A stretch of DNA of 64,000 bases from Rana temporaria (GCF_905171775.1 NC_053494.1:52987749-53051748), one strand, 5' to 3'; shown: positions 23,610-36,222, numbered from the stretch's first letter. Program-made: numbers and translations. The notes: generated by a model not told the origin, from the sequence alone.

Positions 23610-23995
23610 AAGACCCCTTTCACACTGAGGAGTTTTTCAGGGGGTACAGCGCTGCTATACCGCCTGAAAAACTTCTGCACTGCATACTCAATGTGAAAGC
23701 CCAAGGGCTTTCACACTGAGGCAATGAGCTGGCGGGAGAGAAAAAAATCTCCTGCCAACAGCATCTTTGGAGCGGCATGTATACCGCTCCTTCCCATTTA
23801 AAACAATGGGAAACCGCGGCAATACCGCCCGCAATGCGCCTCTGCAGAGGCGCATTGCGGGCGGTAATAACCCTTTATTGGCTGCTAGCGGGGGTTAATA
23901 CCGCACCGCTAGCGGCCGAACGCGACGGTATAGCGCCGCTATTTTTAGCAGTGCTATACCGCCACCGCAGCTCCCACTTCAGTGTGAAAGGGGCC
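23610..23995. mobile_element. D-family MITE, second of the chain
   Basis: AGACCCCTTTCACACTGAGG to CAGTGTGAAAGGGGCC, with TTAA at both junctions. The inside holds mirrored GCGCCTCTGCAGAGGCGC. Confidence 0.9.
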
Positions 23996-24928
23996 TTAAG
24001 CACTAACCGACCAGTCACTGTCATTATACTGTGGCAGGTTGGCTCTCTCCCGCAAATCGCTGTAGCTGTACGGGGGTCCTTAAAACAGCTATAGCAGGCG
24101 TACGCGGGGGATCCGATGCGTGTGGCCGGGGGTCGCGATGACTGCCGGCCACGCGAGATCACGGGGATGTGTGTGTAAACACACACACATCCCTGTTCTG
24201 ACGGGAGAGTAGAGACAGATCGTCTGTTCCCAAGTAGGAACAGTGATGCGTCTCCTCCCCCAGTCTGTCACACCCCCCCCCCCAGTTAGAAACACACACA
24301 AGGTAACACATTTAACCCCTTGATTGCCCCCTAGTGTTGACTCCTTCCCTACCAGTGACATTTAAACAGTAATCAGTGCATTTTTATAGCACTGATCGCT
24401 GTGTAGATGTCAATGGTCCCAAAAATTAGTCTGATCTGTCCGCCGCAATGTCGCAGTCCTGCTAAAAATCGCAACTTGCCGCCATTACTAGTAAAAAAAA
24501 AAAAAAGAAAAAAGACATAAATCTATTCCCTATTTTGTAGACTTTCTAACTTTTGCACAAAGCAATCAATATACTTACTGTGATTTTCTTTACCAGAAGT
24601 ATGTAGAATAATATATATTGGCCTAAACTGATGACATTTTTTTTTACATTTTTTGGGGGGATATTTATTATAGCAAAATGTATAACATGTTTGTTTTTTT
24701 CCCCAAATTATAGCTCTTTTTTTGTTTATAACGCAAACATAAAAACCATAAAGGTGATCAAATGCAACAAAAAAAAAAGCTCTATTTGTGGGGGAAAAAG
24801 GAAGTCAATTTTGTTTGGGTACAGCATTGCACGACCGCGCAATTGTCAGTTAAAGCGACGCAGTGCCGTATCGCAAAAAGTGTCCTAGTCATTAAGGGGG
24901 AAAATCCTTCCAGGGCTGAAGTGGTTAA
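23996..24928 (-). mobile_element. A-family TTAA element, third of the chain
   Basis: Reverse of 11579-12553. TTAAGCACTAACCGACC at the left and GGGCTGAAGTGGTTAA at the right, with AAAAAGCTCTATTTGTGG and GACGCAGTGCCGTATCGC inside. Confidence 0.9.
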
Positions 24929-25007
24929 AGCCAATTAGAGGCTCAGGCTCTGACCAGGTGCTTCAGAAAAATAAATAAAACACCATTGGAATCCATGCGC
25001 ATGGATT

Positions 25008-25028
25008 GGGGGGGGGGGGGGGGGGGGG
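25008..25028 (+). repeat. Run of 21 G
   Basis: Homopolymer of 21 G at the left edge of an F element. Its length is prone to sequencing error. Confidence 0.9.
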
Positions 25029-25630
25029 CTAAGTCTCCTACGCCGTCGTATCTTAAAGTGTAATTTTTAGGCTAGCAGCTAGGTGGCGCTTCCGTTGAGT
25101 TTGGCGTAGAATATATAAATGACTAGATACGCCGATTCACGAATGTACGCTTGCCCGTCGCAGTAAAGATACGCCGTTTACGTAAGGTGATTCCTGGCGT
25201 AAAGATAAAGATGCCCCCTAGATGGCGTAGCCAATGTTAAGTATGGCTGTCGTTCCCACGTCGAAATTTTACGTTGTTTACGTAAGTTGTCCGTGAATGG
25301 GGCTGGACATAGATTACGTTCACGTCGAAACCAATACGTCCTTGCGGCGTACATTGGAGCAATGCACACTGGGATATGTACACGGATGGTGCATGCGCCA
25401 TTCATAAAAAACATCAATCACGTCGGGTCACCCCCCATTAACATAAAACACGCCCCCTCATCCTCATTTGAATTAGGCGCACTTACGCCGGCTCCATTTA
25501 GGCTACGCCGCCATAACTTAGGAGGCAAGTGCTTTGTGAATACAGCACTTGCCTCTCTGACTTACGGCGGCGTAGCTTAAATACGATACGCTACGCCGCC
25601 TGAAAGATGCGCCGCCGTACCTGAATCTGG
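25029..25630. mobile_element. F-family MITE lacking its left end
   Basis: Begins in CTAAGTCTCCTACGCCGTCG inside the F pattern and ends CCTGAATCTGG. It carries CGTTTACGTAAG and TTACGTTCACGTCGAAACC. Confidence 0.82.
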
Positions 25631-25649
25631 ATATATACCTACGAAAGAT

Positions 25650-26908
25650 TTTACCCCCTTCACGACCAGAGCAATTTTTGCTATTCGGCACTGCACTATT
25701 TTAACTTGACAAGTCGTGCAACACTGTATGCAAATTTAATTTATGTCTTTTTTTTTTTTTTTACACAAATACTTTCTTTTGATGGTACTTGGTTACCACT
25801 GTTTTTTTCTTTTTTGCGATATAAAAAAAAAAAAAAGAAGAATTTAGAAAAATGTAATATATATTTTCTGCTATACAAGATATCCAGTAAAAAATAAATG
25901 AAACTTCTTCATGAATTTAGACCAAAATGTATTCTGCTACATGTTTTTGGTAAAAAAAAAATCCCAGTAAGTGATTATTTGGTTTGCGTGAGAGTTTTAG
26001 CATCTGGTAGAGACACTGGAATTGTGTTTATTATTTTTTTATACTAGTAACGGTGGTTATCAGTGACTTATAGTGGGACTGTAGTAGTATGCTGGGAAAT
26101 CTGACACTGACATCAATAGTGACACTAATACAGTGATCAGTGCTAAGACTATACACGGTACTAATGACACTGGCTGGGAAGAGGTTAACATCTAGAGACG
26201 ATCAAGGGGTTAAATGTGTGCCTAACAATGTTTAGTGTGTGTGTGTGTGTGTTAAGTTCTGCTTTTACTAAGCGATCTTGCTGTTTTTTCCCCTGTTTTG
26301 CAGGGATTATAAAACAGCACGATTGCCTGTCAGAATTCAGAGCGGCTGTGTTGTTCATAACTCTGAAGTGACGGAGCCGATCAGTGGTTGCCGGCGGTCA
26401 ATCATTGGCTGGCACCCGCTGATCGGCTTGTTCTGTAATTAATCATAGCACAGCTGGGGCGGCGGGCGCGCGTCCCCTACCTGAAATTGGACCATATATC
26501 AGATACACAATCCAGCGCACAGAGGCTGCTTTGCTGCTGTACATGTAAGGCTGCATTTACACCTTAGCGCTGCATTTTGTACCGCGATTTGCCGTGACAA
26601 ATTGCGGCGTTTTTTACCGCGATTTGCCATGACAAAACACAGTGTTTTTTACTGCGGTTTTCGCTGGAGGGGTGATTTACACATTGTCGGCTATGCCGAA
26701 CGCCGAAGCCGAAAAAAAAGGGTCAGGGACTTGTTTTGAGCTTCAGGCGTACGGCGTTTCGGCGTTTGGCGTGGAGATGTGAACCATCTCCATAGAGAAC
26801 AATGTTAAATCACCCCTCCAGCGTATTTCAGGCTGCAATAGCGTTGGGCTTCAGGCGTTAAAACGCCTAGGTGTGAATGGAGCCTAAGTGAGGTCAGCAA
26901 GCAGTTAA
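25650..26908 (+). mobile_element. Old A-family TTAA element with nested C MITE
   Basis: Degenerate landmarks GACCAGAGCAATTTTTGC, TTCGGCACTGCAC, ACTTTCTTTTGATGGTAC, GTCAGCAAGCAGTTAA. It is more decayed than the C copy at 26549-26884 inside it, as expected if that copy came later. Confidence 0.75.
26549..26884. mobile_element. C-family MITE with TAA duplication
   Basis: GGCTGCATTTACACCTTAGCG to TAGGTGTGAATGGAGCC, TAA on both sides. Confidence 0.9.
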
Positions 26909-27276
26909 AGTGTAACTAAAGACAAAACGTTTTTTGTTTTGTTTTGGTTTTTATTGCTGTCCCCATTACGGAGCGTCACCCTCTCTATTTGTCCTATTTA
27001 CCATTATCATCAAAAGTAATAGTAAATGTAAATCACAAACTTTGGGTTGTCTAGAATAGTAATAGAGGTGAAACCTTCCAATGGGGACACCAGTCCTGGT
27101 GACAACCAGGGATTCCCTCACTTTGGAGATTTCCTCTCACTTCCTGTTTTGGCTTTGGGAAAGGAAGTGAAGAAAAATCTCACCAATGGGACACAGATTG
27201 CAGAAAAAAAAAACTGAAAGGAGTTATAACCAATCCTTACTTTATTCAAAATGAAAAAAAAAAAAAAGTACTTTAA
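26905..27276. mobile_element. P-family TTAA element
   Basis: Shares TTAA with the end of the A element (26905-26908) and ends at TTAA 27273-27276. It contains TTTCCTCTCACTTCCTG and ACCAATGGGACACAGATTGC, which recur in worn form at 31600-31690. Confidence 0.65.
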
Positions 27277-27675
27277 AAAAGGCTTCATTGATCGACACAA
27301 TGATTGCTACTGTATCCTATGGTGCCTGTTCACACCTAAGCATTGAAGCGTGATGCTCAAAGCTTCAAAAGGTACATGAGCTTATTTGGGGCAGTGTCAA
27401 GTGTTTTTATTGTCTATAGACTTCAGTGGGAGCCCCTGAAAAATATTCACAACGTGTGTTATTTACACAATTTTTGGTTTCTCCTTTTAATTAGCTAAAG
27501 TAAAAAAAAAATAAAGGATGAAAACCACATATACAGTACTTTAAGAATGCTTGAAGATATTGAAGCTCAAACGTGAACCCAGTCTTACTGATCAGCAGTA
27601 CGTTATCAGAAAGTGGGCTCTTCAATTGTGATGCGTTGCAGCTGCTCATGGTCCCCATGCCATTTGGTTTGAAAA
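27277..27675. other. Unassigned spacer
   Basis: No gene. The minus-strand frame 27491-27706 has no recognised product. Confidence 0.3.
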
Positions 27676-28017
27676 AGACTATATTCCGACCATGTGTGGG
27701 CCCCATCTGACTTTTTTCCGTCGGAGTTTAGAAATAAAACATGTTTTTCCGGTGGAAAAAAATCCTATCGGAAATTCTGATCGTCTGTGTGGAACTCCAA
27801 CGGAGAAAAAAACACGCATGCTCAGAATCAAGTTGACGCATGTTTGGAAGCATTGAACTTAATTTTTCTCGGCTCGTCGTAGTGTTCTACATCACCGCGT
27901 TTTGGACGGTCGGAATTTGGTTTGACAGTGTGTATGCAAGACAGCTTGAACGGAATTCCGACAGAAAATTCCATCGGATTTTATCCCATCAGAAGTTCCG
28001 ATCGTGTGTACAGGGCA
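27676..28017. mobile_element. E-family MITE, left end truncated
   Basis: The right end GATCGTGTGTACAGGGCA and the core ACGCATGCTCAGAATCAAG, TACATCACCGCGTTTTGG are present. The left terminal repeat is missing. Confidence 0.8.
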
Positions 28018-28345
28018 TAAGGTTAAAGCTCCCACAATCTTCAATTTGACTCAGGAAACAGGTGACTGTGGTTTATATTACGAAACATGTTCTCTTTGGA
28101 AATTGAAAATAAGCCTGAGAATGAAAACCCTTATGCATCATACTAAGCAGTATGTCGGTGTAGAACAATACTTCAACTACCCTTTCCTTATGTTTATTTT
28201 GTATATTTTTATTTTCTATTTCTGATTACATCATCCTACTTAAAGTTAGTACAGGCTGTGTCATTGTATATCGTGATGTCCTACCAGTCCTGCAGTTTGA
28301 ACCCAATTGGGGTAGGCTGGTCTAGGTCATCAAGGCCCGAACTAA

Positions 28346-29469
28346 GGCCCAGATTCTCAAAGGACTTACGACGGCGTAGCGCCATGTACGCCGTCGTAAG
28401 TCCGAATGAGTGCCATCGTATCTATGCGGCTGATTCTTATGCCGCATACACACCATCACTTTATGTGATGAAAAAAAACGACACTTTCTGTGAAGTAAAA
28501 AATGACGTTTTTGAAACTTCAATTTTCAAAGACGAAGTTGCCTACACACCATCGTTTTTCTCACAATGTTCTTGCAAAGTGAGGTTACGTTCCACCACGT
28601 TTTACCATTGAAGCTCGCTTCATAAGTAGCTTCTGGGCATGCGTGGATGAAAAAACGTCTTAGAAAACGACGTTTTTTGCTACACACGGTCAATTTCTGT
28701 GAAGTAAAAAGTGCACTTTTGAAAAACGACACATAAAATTGAAGCATGCTTCAATTTTTTTTGGTCGTTTTTTACAAGACATAAAACGATGTTTTTCCCC
28801 ACACACAGTCAATTAAAGTGACGGTGTGTACGCGGCATTAGAATCAGTTATGCATAAATTCGGCTAAGAAACGAGCAGTGTAAGTCTCTTACACCGTCGT
28901 ATCTTAGGGTGCATATTTACGCTGGCCGCTAGGTGGCGCTTCCGTAGATTTCCGCGTCGAATATGCTAACGAGCTAGATACGCCAATTCACGAACGTACG
29001 TGCGCCGGCGTAGCAAGATACGTCGTTTACGTAAGACATACGCCGGCGTAAAGTTACCCCTCATAAAGCAGGGGTAAGTCATGTTAGGTATGAACGTCGG
29101 AACAGCGCCATGTTTTACGTCGTTTGCGTAAGTCATCCGTGAATGGGGCTGGACGTAAGTTACGTTCACGTCGACTAGGCATTGAGCGGGAGTAATTTAA
29201 TTTGAAAATTCACCGTGATACTGAGCATGCGCGCGTTAAAAAAAAAGCATAATTTACATGGGGTCATGATTAGTTTACATAAAACACTCCCCCCTGTTCC
29301 TCATTTGATTTAGGCGCGCTTACGCCGGCACATTTACGATACGCCGCCGTAACTTTAGACGCAAGTGCTTTGTGAATACAGCACTTGCCTCTCTAAGTTG
29401 CGGCGGCGTAGCGTAACTACGATACGCTACGCCCGCCTACATTTATGCCGCTGACTGTGAATCTGGCCC
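28346..29469. mobile_element. F-family MITE with TAA duplication and nested E MITE
   Basis: GGCCCAGATTCTCAAAGG to TGTGAATCTGGCCC, TAA at 28343-28345 and 29470-29472. Interrupted at 28440-28837. Confidence 0.93.
28440..28837. mobile_element. E-family MITE with TTA duplication nested in F
   Basis: TGCCGCATACACACCATCAC to GACGGTGTGTACGCGGCA, TTA on both sides. Removing it joins GATTCTTA to GAATCAG, the normal F sequence. Confidence 0.93.
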
Positions 29470-29722
29470 TAAGTCTATAAGCTAGGCCTTTACAGTTTTA
29501 TGTATCACAATGATATATTATATGAACAGCAACTTTGTCCTTTATGCTTTTGATGTATGGTTGTACAACCTTAATTGATAAAATACAAATTTAAAGTTGG
29601 AAAAAAAGAAAATAAGCCTGAGAAAATTGAACAATTGATGTTAACAAGCCAGGGCAGTTCTGCAAGGTCCACCTGACCATTGCCAAAGCATTATTTTCAA
29701 GGAGAAGGTCACACATGACATT

Positions 29723-30110
29723 CTAAAGCTGACCATACAACATGGCTATAAGATTTTTCTGTCGCGGTTTTGGCTAGACCTTTATATCAAAACTGAAATA
29801 GAATCAAATTACCAATCCACTATTTTTGAAGGACCAGTGGATTGAAGAAAGCCCAGTAAAATGTGTTGGAAAATCTGACTGCTTTTTACTGGATTGCTTG
29901 ACAAGGTTTCGTTTTTTCGATTGATTTATTTTCAATTATTCTTTCAAAGTAAAAATTCTATTTCAGACCAATTGAATGAAGTTTGCTGGTTGTTCAGATT
30001 GGTAATGGCAAATTCCCATTTTCTGTAATTTATTCTTGATTGCAATACTGATCAAAGGCTGGTTGAAAGTTGTTGACATTTCCTGAAATTTTCTACATGT
30101 ATTGCCAGCT
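29723..30110. mobile_element. Q-family foldback
   Basis: TAAAGCTGACCATACAACATGG at the left and ATGTATTGCCAGCTTAA at the right. Its right end abuts the TTAA of the next element. Confidence 0.65.
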
Positions 30111-31382
30111 TAACCACTTAGACCCGGTTCACACACTTGAGTCGCTCCTATTAGAACGGTTCCATTGAACAGAGCGGAGCGCAACTTGTCAGGCGGCTCA
30201 GTCGCCTGACGAGTTGCCCCTGTGTGAACCGGCTCTTAAGGACCTAGCCTCTTTCTGAGATTTGTTGTTTACAAGTTAAAAACATTTATTTTTGCAAGAA
30301 AATGACTTGGAACCCCCAAACATTATAATATTTTTTTCCTAACACCCTAGAGAATAAAATGGCGGTCACTGCAATACTTTATGTCACACCGTATTTGCGC
30401 AGTGGTCTTACAAGCACACTTTTTTTGGAAAAAATACACTTTTTTAAATTAAAAAAATAAGACAACAGTAAAAAAAATTTATATTATGAAAGATAATGTT
30501 ATGCCGAGTTAATTGAAATCCAACATGTCACACTTTAAAATTGCGCCCACTTGTGTAATGGCGACAAACTTTTACCCTTAAAAATCTCCATAGGCGATGT
30601 TTTAAAAAACTCTACAGGTTGGATGTTTAGAGTTACAGAGGAGGTCTAAGGCTAACATTATTGCTCTCGCTCTACCGATCGGGGTGATACCTCACGTGTG
30701 GGGTTTGAGCACCGTTTTCATATGCAGGCGCTGCTCATGTATGCATTCGCTTCTGCACGCGAGCTCGGCTGGACGGGGCACGTTTAATTTTTTTTTAATT
30801 ATTATTATTATTTATTTTACCTTTTATTTTTTTACACTGTTCTTTAAAAAAAAAAAAGTGTCACTTTTATTCCTATTACAAGGAATGTAAACATCCCTTG
30901 TAATAGAAAAAAGCATGACAGGTCCTCTTAAATATGAGATCTGGGGTCAAAAAGACCTCACTAAAATGCAATAAAAAAATTAATAAAAAATGTTGTCATT
31001 TGAAGAAATAAAAAAAATGGCCCTTTAAGAGCTATGGGCGGAAGTGACGTTTTGACGTTGCTTCCACCCTGCTATGGTATGGAGACAGGTGGGGGCCATC
31101 TTGCCCTCACTCGTCTCCATACCCAGTCACAGGAAGGACCCGATCGCCTCCGTCGCTGCAAACGGCTCCGGTAAGCGGCGAGGGCACTGAAGAGCGGCAG
31201 AAGGGGGGCCTCTCCCACGGCCAACGGTGATCTCGTGGCAAATCCGCGAAGAGACCATCATTATTGGAAACCGGACTGCTGGCTGAAGACAAGGATACCT
31301 GGGTTATGGCAGCTAGTTGCTGCCATAACAGAGATATCCTTCTTCAAACAGCCGATCTATATTGGCGTGCGGCAGTGGTTAA
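30110..31382 (+). mobile_element. B-family TTAA element (1.27 kb) with nested M MITE
   Basis: TTAACCACTTA, then after the nested MITE AAGGACCTAGCC, CCCCCAAACATTATAATA, AATAAAATGGCGGTCACTGC, CACGTGTGGGGTTTGAGC and CGGCAGTGGTTAA. The ends match family A but the interior differs. Confidence 0.88.
30121..30235. mobile_element. M-family MITE with TTA duplication
   Basis: GACCCGGTTCACACACTTGAG to CTGTGTGAACCGGCTC. Removing it restores TTAACCACTTAAGGACC of the host B element. Confidence 0.9.
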
Positions 31383-31404
31383 AATGTGGCCATTTTTTAT
31401 TTAT

Positions 31405-31770
31405 TTTTGTTTTAGATAGGGAAGGGTTAGACACTCTTAAGATTTTATTGCTGTGTCCAGACTGGGGAAATTTACCCCTCAGTATGAACTGGTTTCCATT
31501 GTGACAGAGCATAAGTGGAATCCATAATTTTGAATTGTCAAGAGAGAAAATAGGGACACATGTTTCGATGACAACTGTCTAAGTGGGGAAATTCACCTCA
31601 CTTTGCATACATTTCCTCTCATTTCCGGTTGTGTTCCCAGTACATGAAATGAAATCTCCTCAGCAGGACACAGACAGCAAAAAATATCCAATAGGATATT
31701 TAACTTATACCAAAGTTGAACTATACAGTACATACTATAAACAAAAACTGTGGCCAGGCTATTGGCATTC
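31405..31770. mobile_element. P-like worn repeat
   Basis: Shares ATTTCCTCTCATTTCCGG and CAGCAGGACACAGACAGCAAAAAA-like text with 26905-27276. The ends are unclear. Confidence 0.45.
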
Positions 31771-32189
31771 AAATATTTAGATATTTTAAGTAAGCTGTAT
31801 ATAAACGTTAAAATAATCTCTCACTGACCTTTGTAGTTGCAGGCACTGAGGAGCAATTCATCCCCAATTTTGCAAGCGGTAACATAGATCAAATTGGGTC
31901 TCAGCAGCACTTCCCTTTTCCTTCTTCGTGCGCCTTCACTCTTTGTTTACATTACAGATAAAAAGATGGACAGTGGGAAGCTGAGCTACAAAGAGAAAGT
32001 AAAGACTGTGAGCTTCATCTGTAAAGGATGCTAAAAATATGTAAATAATTGATTGTCCATGGCCTGGTTACAGCTCTACTTTCAGGATTAGGGATGTCAG
32101 CTGGAAAGCAGGCGTTTCAGCAAGAACTAATCAGGTTTTTAGATTTCAGAGTTATGTTGCACCTCAAAGCAGTTCAGAGGTAAGGTAAA
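31771..32189. other. Unassigned spacer
   Basis: No open frame of note and no repeat pairing. Confidence 0.3.
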
Positions 32190-32545
32190 GCATTCCTCCC
32201 AACTATTTAAGATGGGAATGAGGGACACCTATCAGCAAACGTATCCAGGCATAGGGGACACACCTTCCCACGCCCCCTTAAAGAAGCATTGTCCAAAAAA
32301 ACAAGATTTGTTAAACCCACAAGTGCTTTTTTTTTACCACTACTATTCCTTTATATTGGCTTGTGGAATTTACAAATGCAGCAATTTAGTGCTGGAAAAC
32401 ACTTTTTGATAGATAAAAAGTGCATTTTATATACAACCATATAGATCGGACCAAAATGGGGGACAAATGAGGAGGAATGAGGGACAGAGGGACATTGCTC
32501 AAAATCAGGGACAGTCCCTCGAAATCAGGGACAGTTGGGAGCTAT
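32190..32545. mobile_element. R-family foldback MITE
   Basis: CATTCCTCCCAACT at the left is mirrored by AGTTGGGAGCTATG at the right. GAATGAGGGACA units are found inside both halves. Confidence 0.7.
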
Positions 32546-32721
32546 GTTTAGAGTGCAACCTACAGTATAGGAAGGAACAGTCAGGAATATGTAACATACA
32601 GCACAGTTTACAGAGAGCAGTGGTCGTCCGTGCTACCTTTCCTAGAGCATAGCTTACATTTGCAATGGTAGCCAGTGAAAATAAATACTGTAATAATGGT
32701 AGCAAGAGAGAAGATGCCAGA

Positions 32722-32930
32722 GCAGTGGTGATCAGTGGCAGGAAGATTGTCTTGGCATTGGTGATCAGTGGCAGGAAGATTGCCCTGGCATTGGTAATCA
32801 GTGGCAGGAAGATTGCCCTGGCATTGGTGGTCAGTGGAAAAAAATGCCCCTTGCATTGGTGGTCAGTGAAGAAAAATATTATCTCCTTACATTGGTGGTC
32901 GGTGGGAGGAAGGCTGCTTTTCATCTTGGA
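32722..32930. repeat. 33-bp minisatellite
   Basis: Six or so units like ATTGGTGATCAGTGGCAGGA plus AGATTGCCCTGGC. The period of 11 codons explains the open frames on both strands. Confidence 0.92.
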
Positions 32931-33232
32931 GGCAATGGGAGGTACACTGCCTGTAACATGCACTAGGAAGGAAACCTGAGGACCATGCTCCAGGTTCCCT
33001 GGCTTGGTGATGCCATTGATCAAAAGATAGTGGAGGCTAAAACATAGCAGTGTAGTTAAAATTAACAGTAACAAAGTTGTGTAGAAATAATGGAGATAAT
33101 TTCAGACTGCAGACATGCAATGGGAGATGTTTATAGACTGCAAACATGCTATATAGAACTTGTTGGTGACTGTGAATATGCTATAATAGTTGGAAACTGG
33201 GGACGTGTTTTGGAAAGTTGTCATAGACTGGT

Positions 33233-33770
33233 GCAGGGGCAAACTGACAACTCATGGGGCCCCCGGGCAATAGGAGATAATGGGGGCCCCCAGGAAATAG
33301 ATTATGGGGCCACACAGTATATACATATACTATACACACTCCGACCCACAATATACACACAGTATACACACACAGGCCCGGATTCACGTAGAACCACGTA
33401 TCTTTGTGCGGGCGTAACGTATCCTATTTACGTTACGCCTCTGCAACTTTGTCAGGCAAGTGCCGTATTCTCAAACCAAAGTTGCGGCGGCGTAGCGTAA
33501 ATAGGCCGGCGTAAGCCCGCCTAATTCAAATGTGGTAGATGTGGGCGTAAGTCGTACGAGAATCCGGGCCACAGTGTACATACACACAGAATACACATAC
33601 ACACACTGAAAAGTTACTGGAGAGGCGGGGCAGCTATAATCTTGGGATTTTTTTAAAAAAACACAGATTTTTACATACTGTCCCTGGTTTTACTGAGGCT
33701 GGCAACCCTGATGGGGACCCCTAGTGGAATGGGACCCTTGGGCAGTGCCCGAATGGTCAGTCCCCCCCTG
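33233..33770. mobile_element. J-family element with nested F MITE
   Basis: GCAGGGGCAAACTGACAACTC at the left is the worn complement of CGAATGGTCAGTCCCCCCCTG at the right. It is interrupted by 33375-33570. Confidence 0.7.
33375..33570. mobile_element. F-family MITE, 196 bp, with ACA duplication
   Basis: GGCCCGGATTCACGTAG to CGAGAATCCGGGCC with ACA at 33372-33374 and 33571-33573. This is the shortest intact F copy here. Confidence 0.93.
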
Positions 33771-33996
33771 GACTGGAGACATATTAGATGAGATTGCTAG
33801 AGATCACTTCTATAACAAGGCAAAAGGAAACACAGATTCATGTAGCCCCCGAGGGCTGCACAAAAATTGTCAAAGGACCATAGGTTGGACACCAGAAGTT
33901 TAGACATTTAGGGATTGATTTATTAAAACTGGAGAGTGCAAAATCTGGTGCATCTGTGCATTGTAGCCAATCAGCTTCTAACTTCAGCTTGTTTAA

Positions 33997-34468
33997 TTAA
34001 AGTGGTTGTAAAGTCAGAAGTTTTTTTTATCTTAATGCATTAAGATAAAAAGCATTCTGTGTGCAGTAGCCCCCCTCCCAAACTCACCTGAGTCCCATCT
34101 CTATCCAGCGATGTTCACTAGTGAATCAGCCGTCAGGGACTCTTTCTCCCGATTGTCTGAGAAACAGCAGCTCCCACTGTTGTCAAATTCAGAAAGTCAA
34201 TCAAGAGAGAAGGGGGGGCAGGGCCAATCCTCAGCTCATTGTCCGAATGGATAGACAGAGCTGCAGCTCGGCTAGGGTGCCCCCATAACAAGCTGCTTGC
34301 TGTGGGGGCACTCGGCCGGAGGGAGGGGCCAGAAGCTCCAGGCAGGGACCCGAGAAGAGGAGGATCCAGGCTGCCCTGTGCAAAACCCCTGCACAGTTCA
34401 GGTAAGTATGCCATATTGGTTATTCTATTATGTAAAAAAAAAACAACTAGACTGTACAGTCACTTTAA
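33997..34468. mobile_element. K-family TTAA element
   Basis: TTAAAGTGGTTGTAAAGTC to ACTGTACAGTCACTTTAA. It shares the right TTAA with the following A element. Confidence 0.85.
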
Positions 34469-35208
34469 CCACTTCAGCCCCGAAAGATTTAGCGGACCAA
34501 TGACCAAGCCATATTTTTCGATTCGGCACTGCGTCGATTTAACAATTGCACGGTTGTGTGATGCTGCACCCAAACAAAATTGATGTCCTTTTTTTCCCCA
34601 CAAATAGAGCTTTCTTTTGGTGGTTTTTGATCATCTCTGCAGTTTTAATTGTTTGCACTATAAACATACTAGTAATGGCGGCGATCTGTGATTTTTTTAG
34701 GGGCTGCAACATTATGGCGGACACATCAGACACATTTTTGAGACCATTGGCATTTATACAGCAATCAGTGCTATAAAAATGCAATGATTACTGTAAAAAT
34801 GTCACTGGCTCCCTGCCAGGGGTTAACACTAGGGGGCGACCAAGGGGTTAATTATGTTCCCTAGTGTGTGTGTTCTAACTCTGGGGGATGGGACTGACCT
34901 AGAGGAAATGACAGATTGTGGTTCCTAGCTATTAGGAACTCACGATCTATCTTTCCTCACAAAAGAGAACTGGGATTTGTGTGTTTACACACACACACAC
35001 ACGTCCCTGTTCTGCCTCTTGTACCCGCAATCGCTCGCAACCGGCGGTCATTGCGACCAATCAGCTTCCAGGTGTTTTTTTTCCACGTGCATCGTCACCC
35101 CCGCGATGCAGTGCTTGCTCTACCACTTAAAGGGGCCGACGTACACCTACGGCGGTTCGCGCCGACCCGCCACCGTATAACGACTGCTGCTGGTCGGCAA
35201 GTGGTTAA
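34465..35208 (+). mobile_element. A-family TTAA element, 744 bp
   Basis: TTAACCACTTCAGCCCCG to CTGGTCGGCAAGTGGTTAA. The AT-rich part between CACTATAAAC and ACTAGTAATGG is deleted compared with 11579-12553. Confidence 0.9.
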
Positions 35209-35275
35209 GCTTTGAAAAAAATAAACAAACACTGGAAGCTGATTTTACTCTCTCTAGTTTTTGTAAATGACCCCT

Positions 35276-35894
35276 TAGAGTCCTCATATGTAAACCAGTC
35301 TGGCCCAGATAGAGGTATATATAAAAAAAAAAAAGGATCTGTACCCAGTCCTCATAGAAGAGCAGCTATAAATTAGTGAAAAAACACGATCCTTCTATAA
35401 TGCAAAACAGTCCTCCCCTATTCTGTTATATGTAAGTTATGCCAGTGATGTAGTGGAGTGGTTGGGCAGAGAGACAAAACTTTTCAGGTAGCAGTGTCAA
35501 GTACTGGACTTTATTCCCATGTCAACAAAAGGCCATGACAACTTGTTGTATTTAGTGATTTTGAAAGCAGGGTATGCCAGAAAAAAGAATCAAGCTTTTC
35601 TACAAGGCTCATGTCACACTGGCAATCCTGTTGCTGGAGAAAATTCCCCGGCGGCGGGATAAATTTGAACGGCACCCATTTGTTTTCATGTTTCCCTCCC
35701 TTCGCATTTTCTCACCAGTGACTCAGCGGTGAGGGGGACACCTACAAAGTAGGTATGTGCCCTCACTGCATTTTCTAGCGATCTTGTGGCAGCAAATTCT
35801 CGCTAGCGAAAGAATTCCTAGTGTGCTATGGGCCTTAGAACGCCGTAAAAACCTGGCAGATCACGTGTAGTAGCACTATAAAGGAATCAACATA
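35276..35894. other. Unassigned spacer
   Basis: No gene. A weak foldback is suggested by TTGAACGGCACCC and later GC-rich words, but not enough to call. Confidence 0.3.
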
Positions 35895-35897
35895 TAA

Positions 35898-36165
35898 AGC
35901 CTCGTACACACGACCGAGGAACTCGACGGGCGGAACACATCGTTTTCCTCGTCGAGTTCCTTGTTAGGCTGTCGAGGAACTCGACAAGGCAAGTTTCTCC
36001 ATTCCCGTCGAGGAAATAGAGAATTGCTCTCTTTTTGGCTCGTCGAGTTTCTCGACAGTTTCCTCGACGAAAATGTACACAGGACCGGTTTCCTCGGCAA
36101 AAAAATATCTCCCAGCTAGTTTCTTGCTGTTTTTTGCCGAGAAACTCGGTCGTGTGTACGAGGCC
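35898..36165. mobile_element. E-family MITE with TAA duplication
   Basis: AGCCTCGTACACACGACCG to CGGTCGTGTGTACGAGGCC with TAA on both sides. Almost the whole inside is made of the word CGTCGAGTTCCTCG and its complement. Confidence 0.92.
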
Positions 36166-36222
36166 TAACAGGTGCCCAAGGGACTAGTGAGTCCCCTCTC
36201 TAGGTTCTGTTTTATACATCAT

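Larger units (their letters stand above)
33911..35275. mobile_element. O-family MITE split by two TTAA elements
   Basis: The left part ends CTTCAGCTTGTTTAATTAA and the right part resumes GCTTTGAAAAAAATAAAC. The uninterrupted copy at 44210-44376 has these two segments joined at TTAA. Confidence 0.85.
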
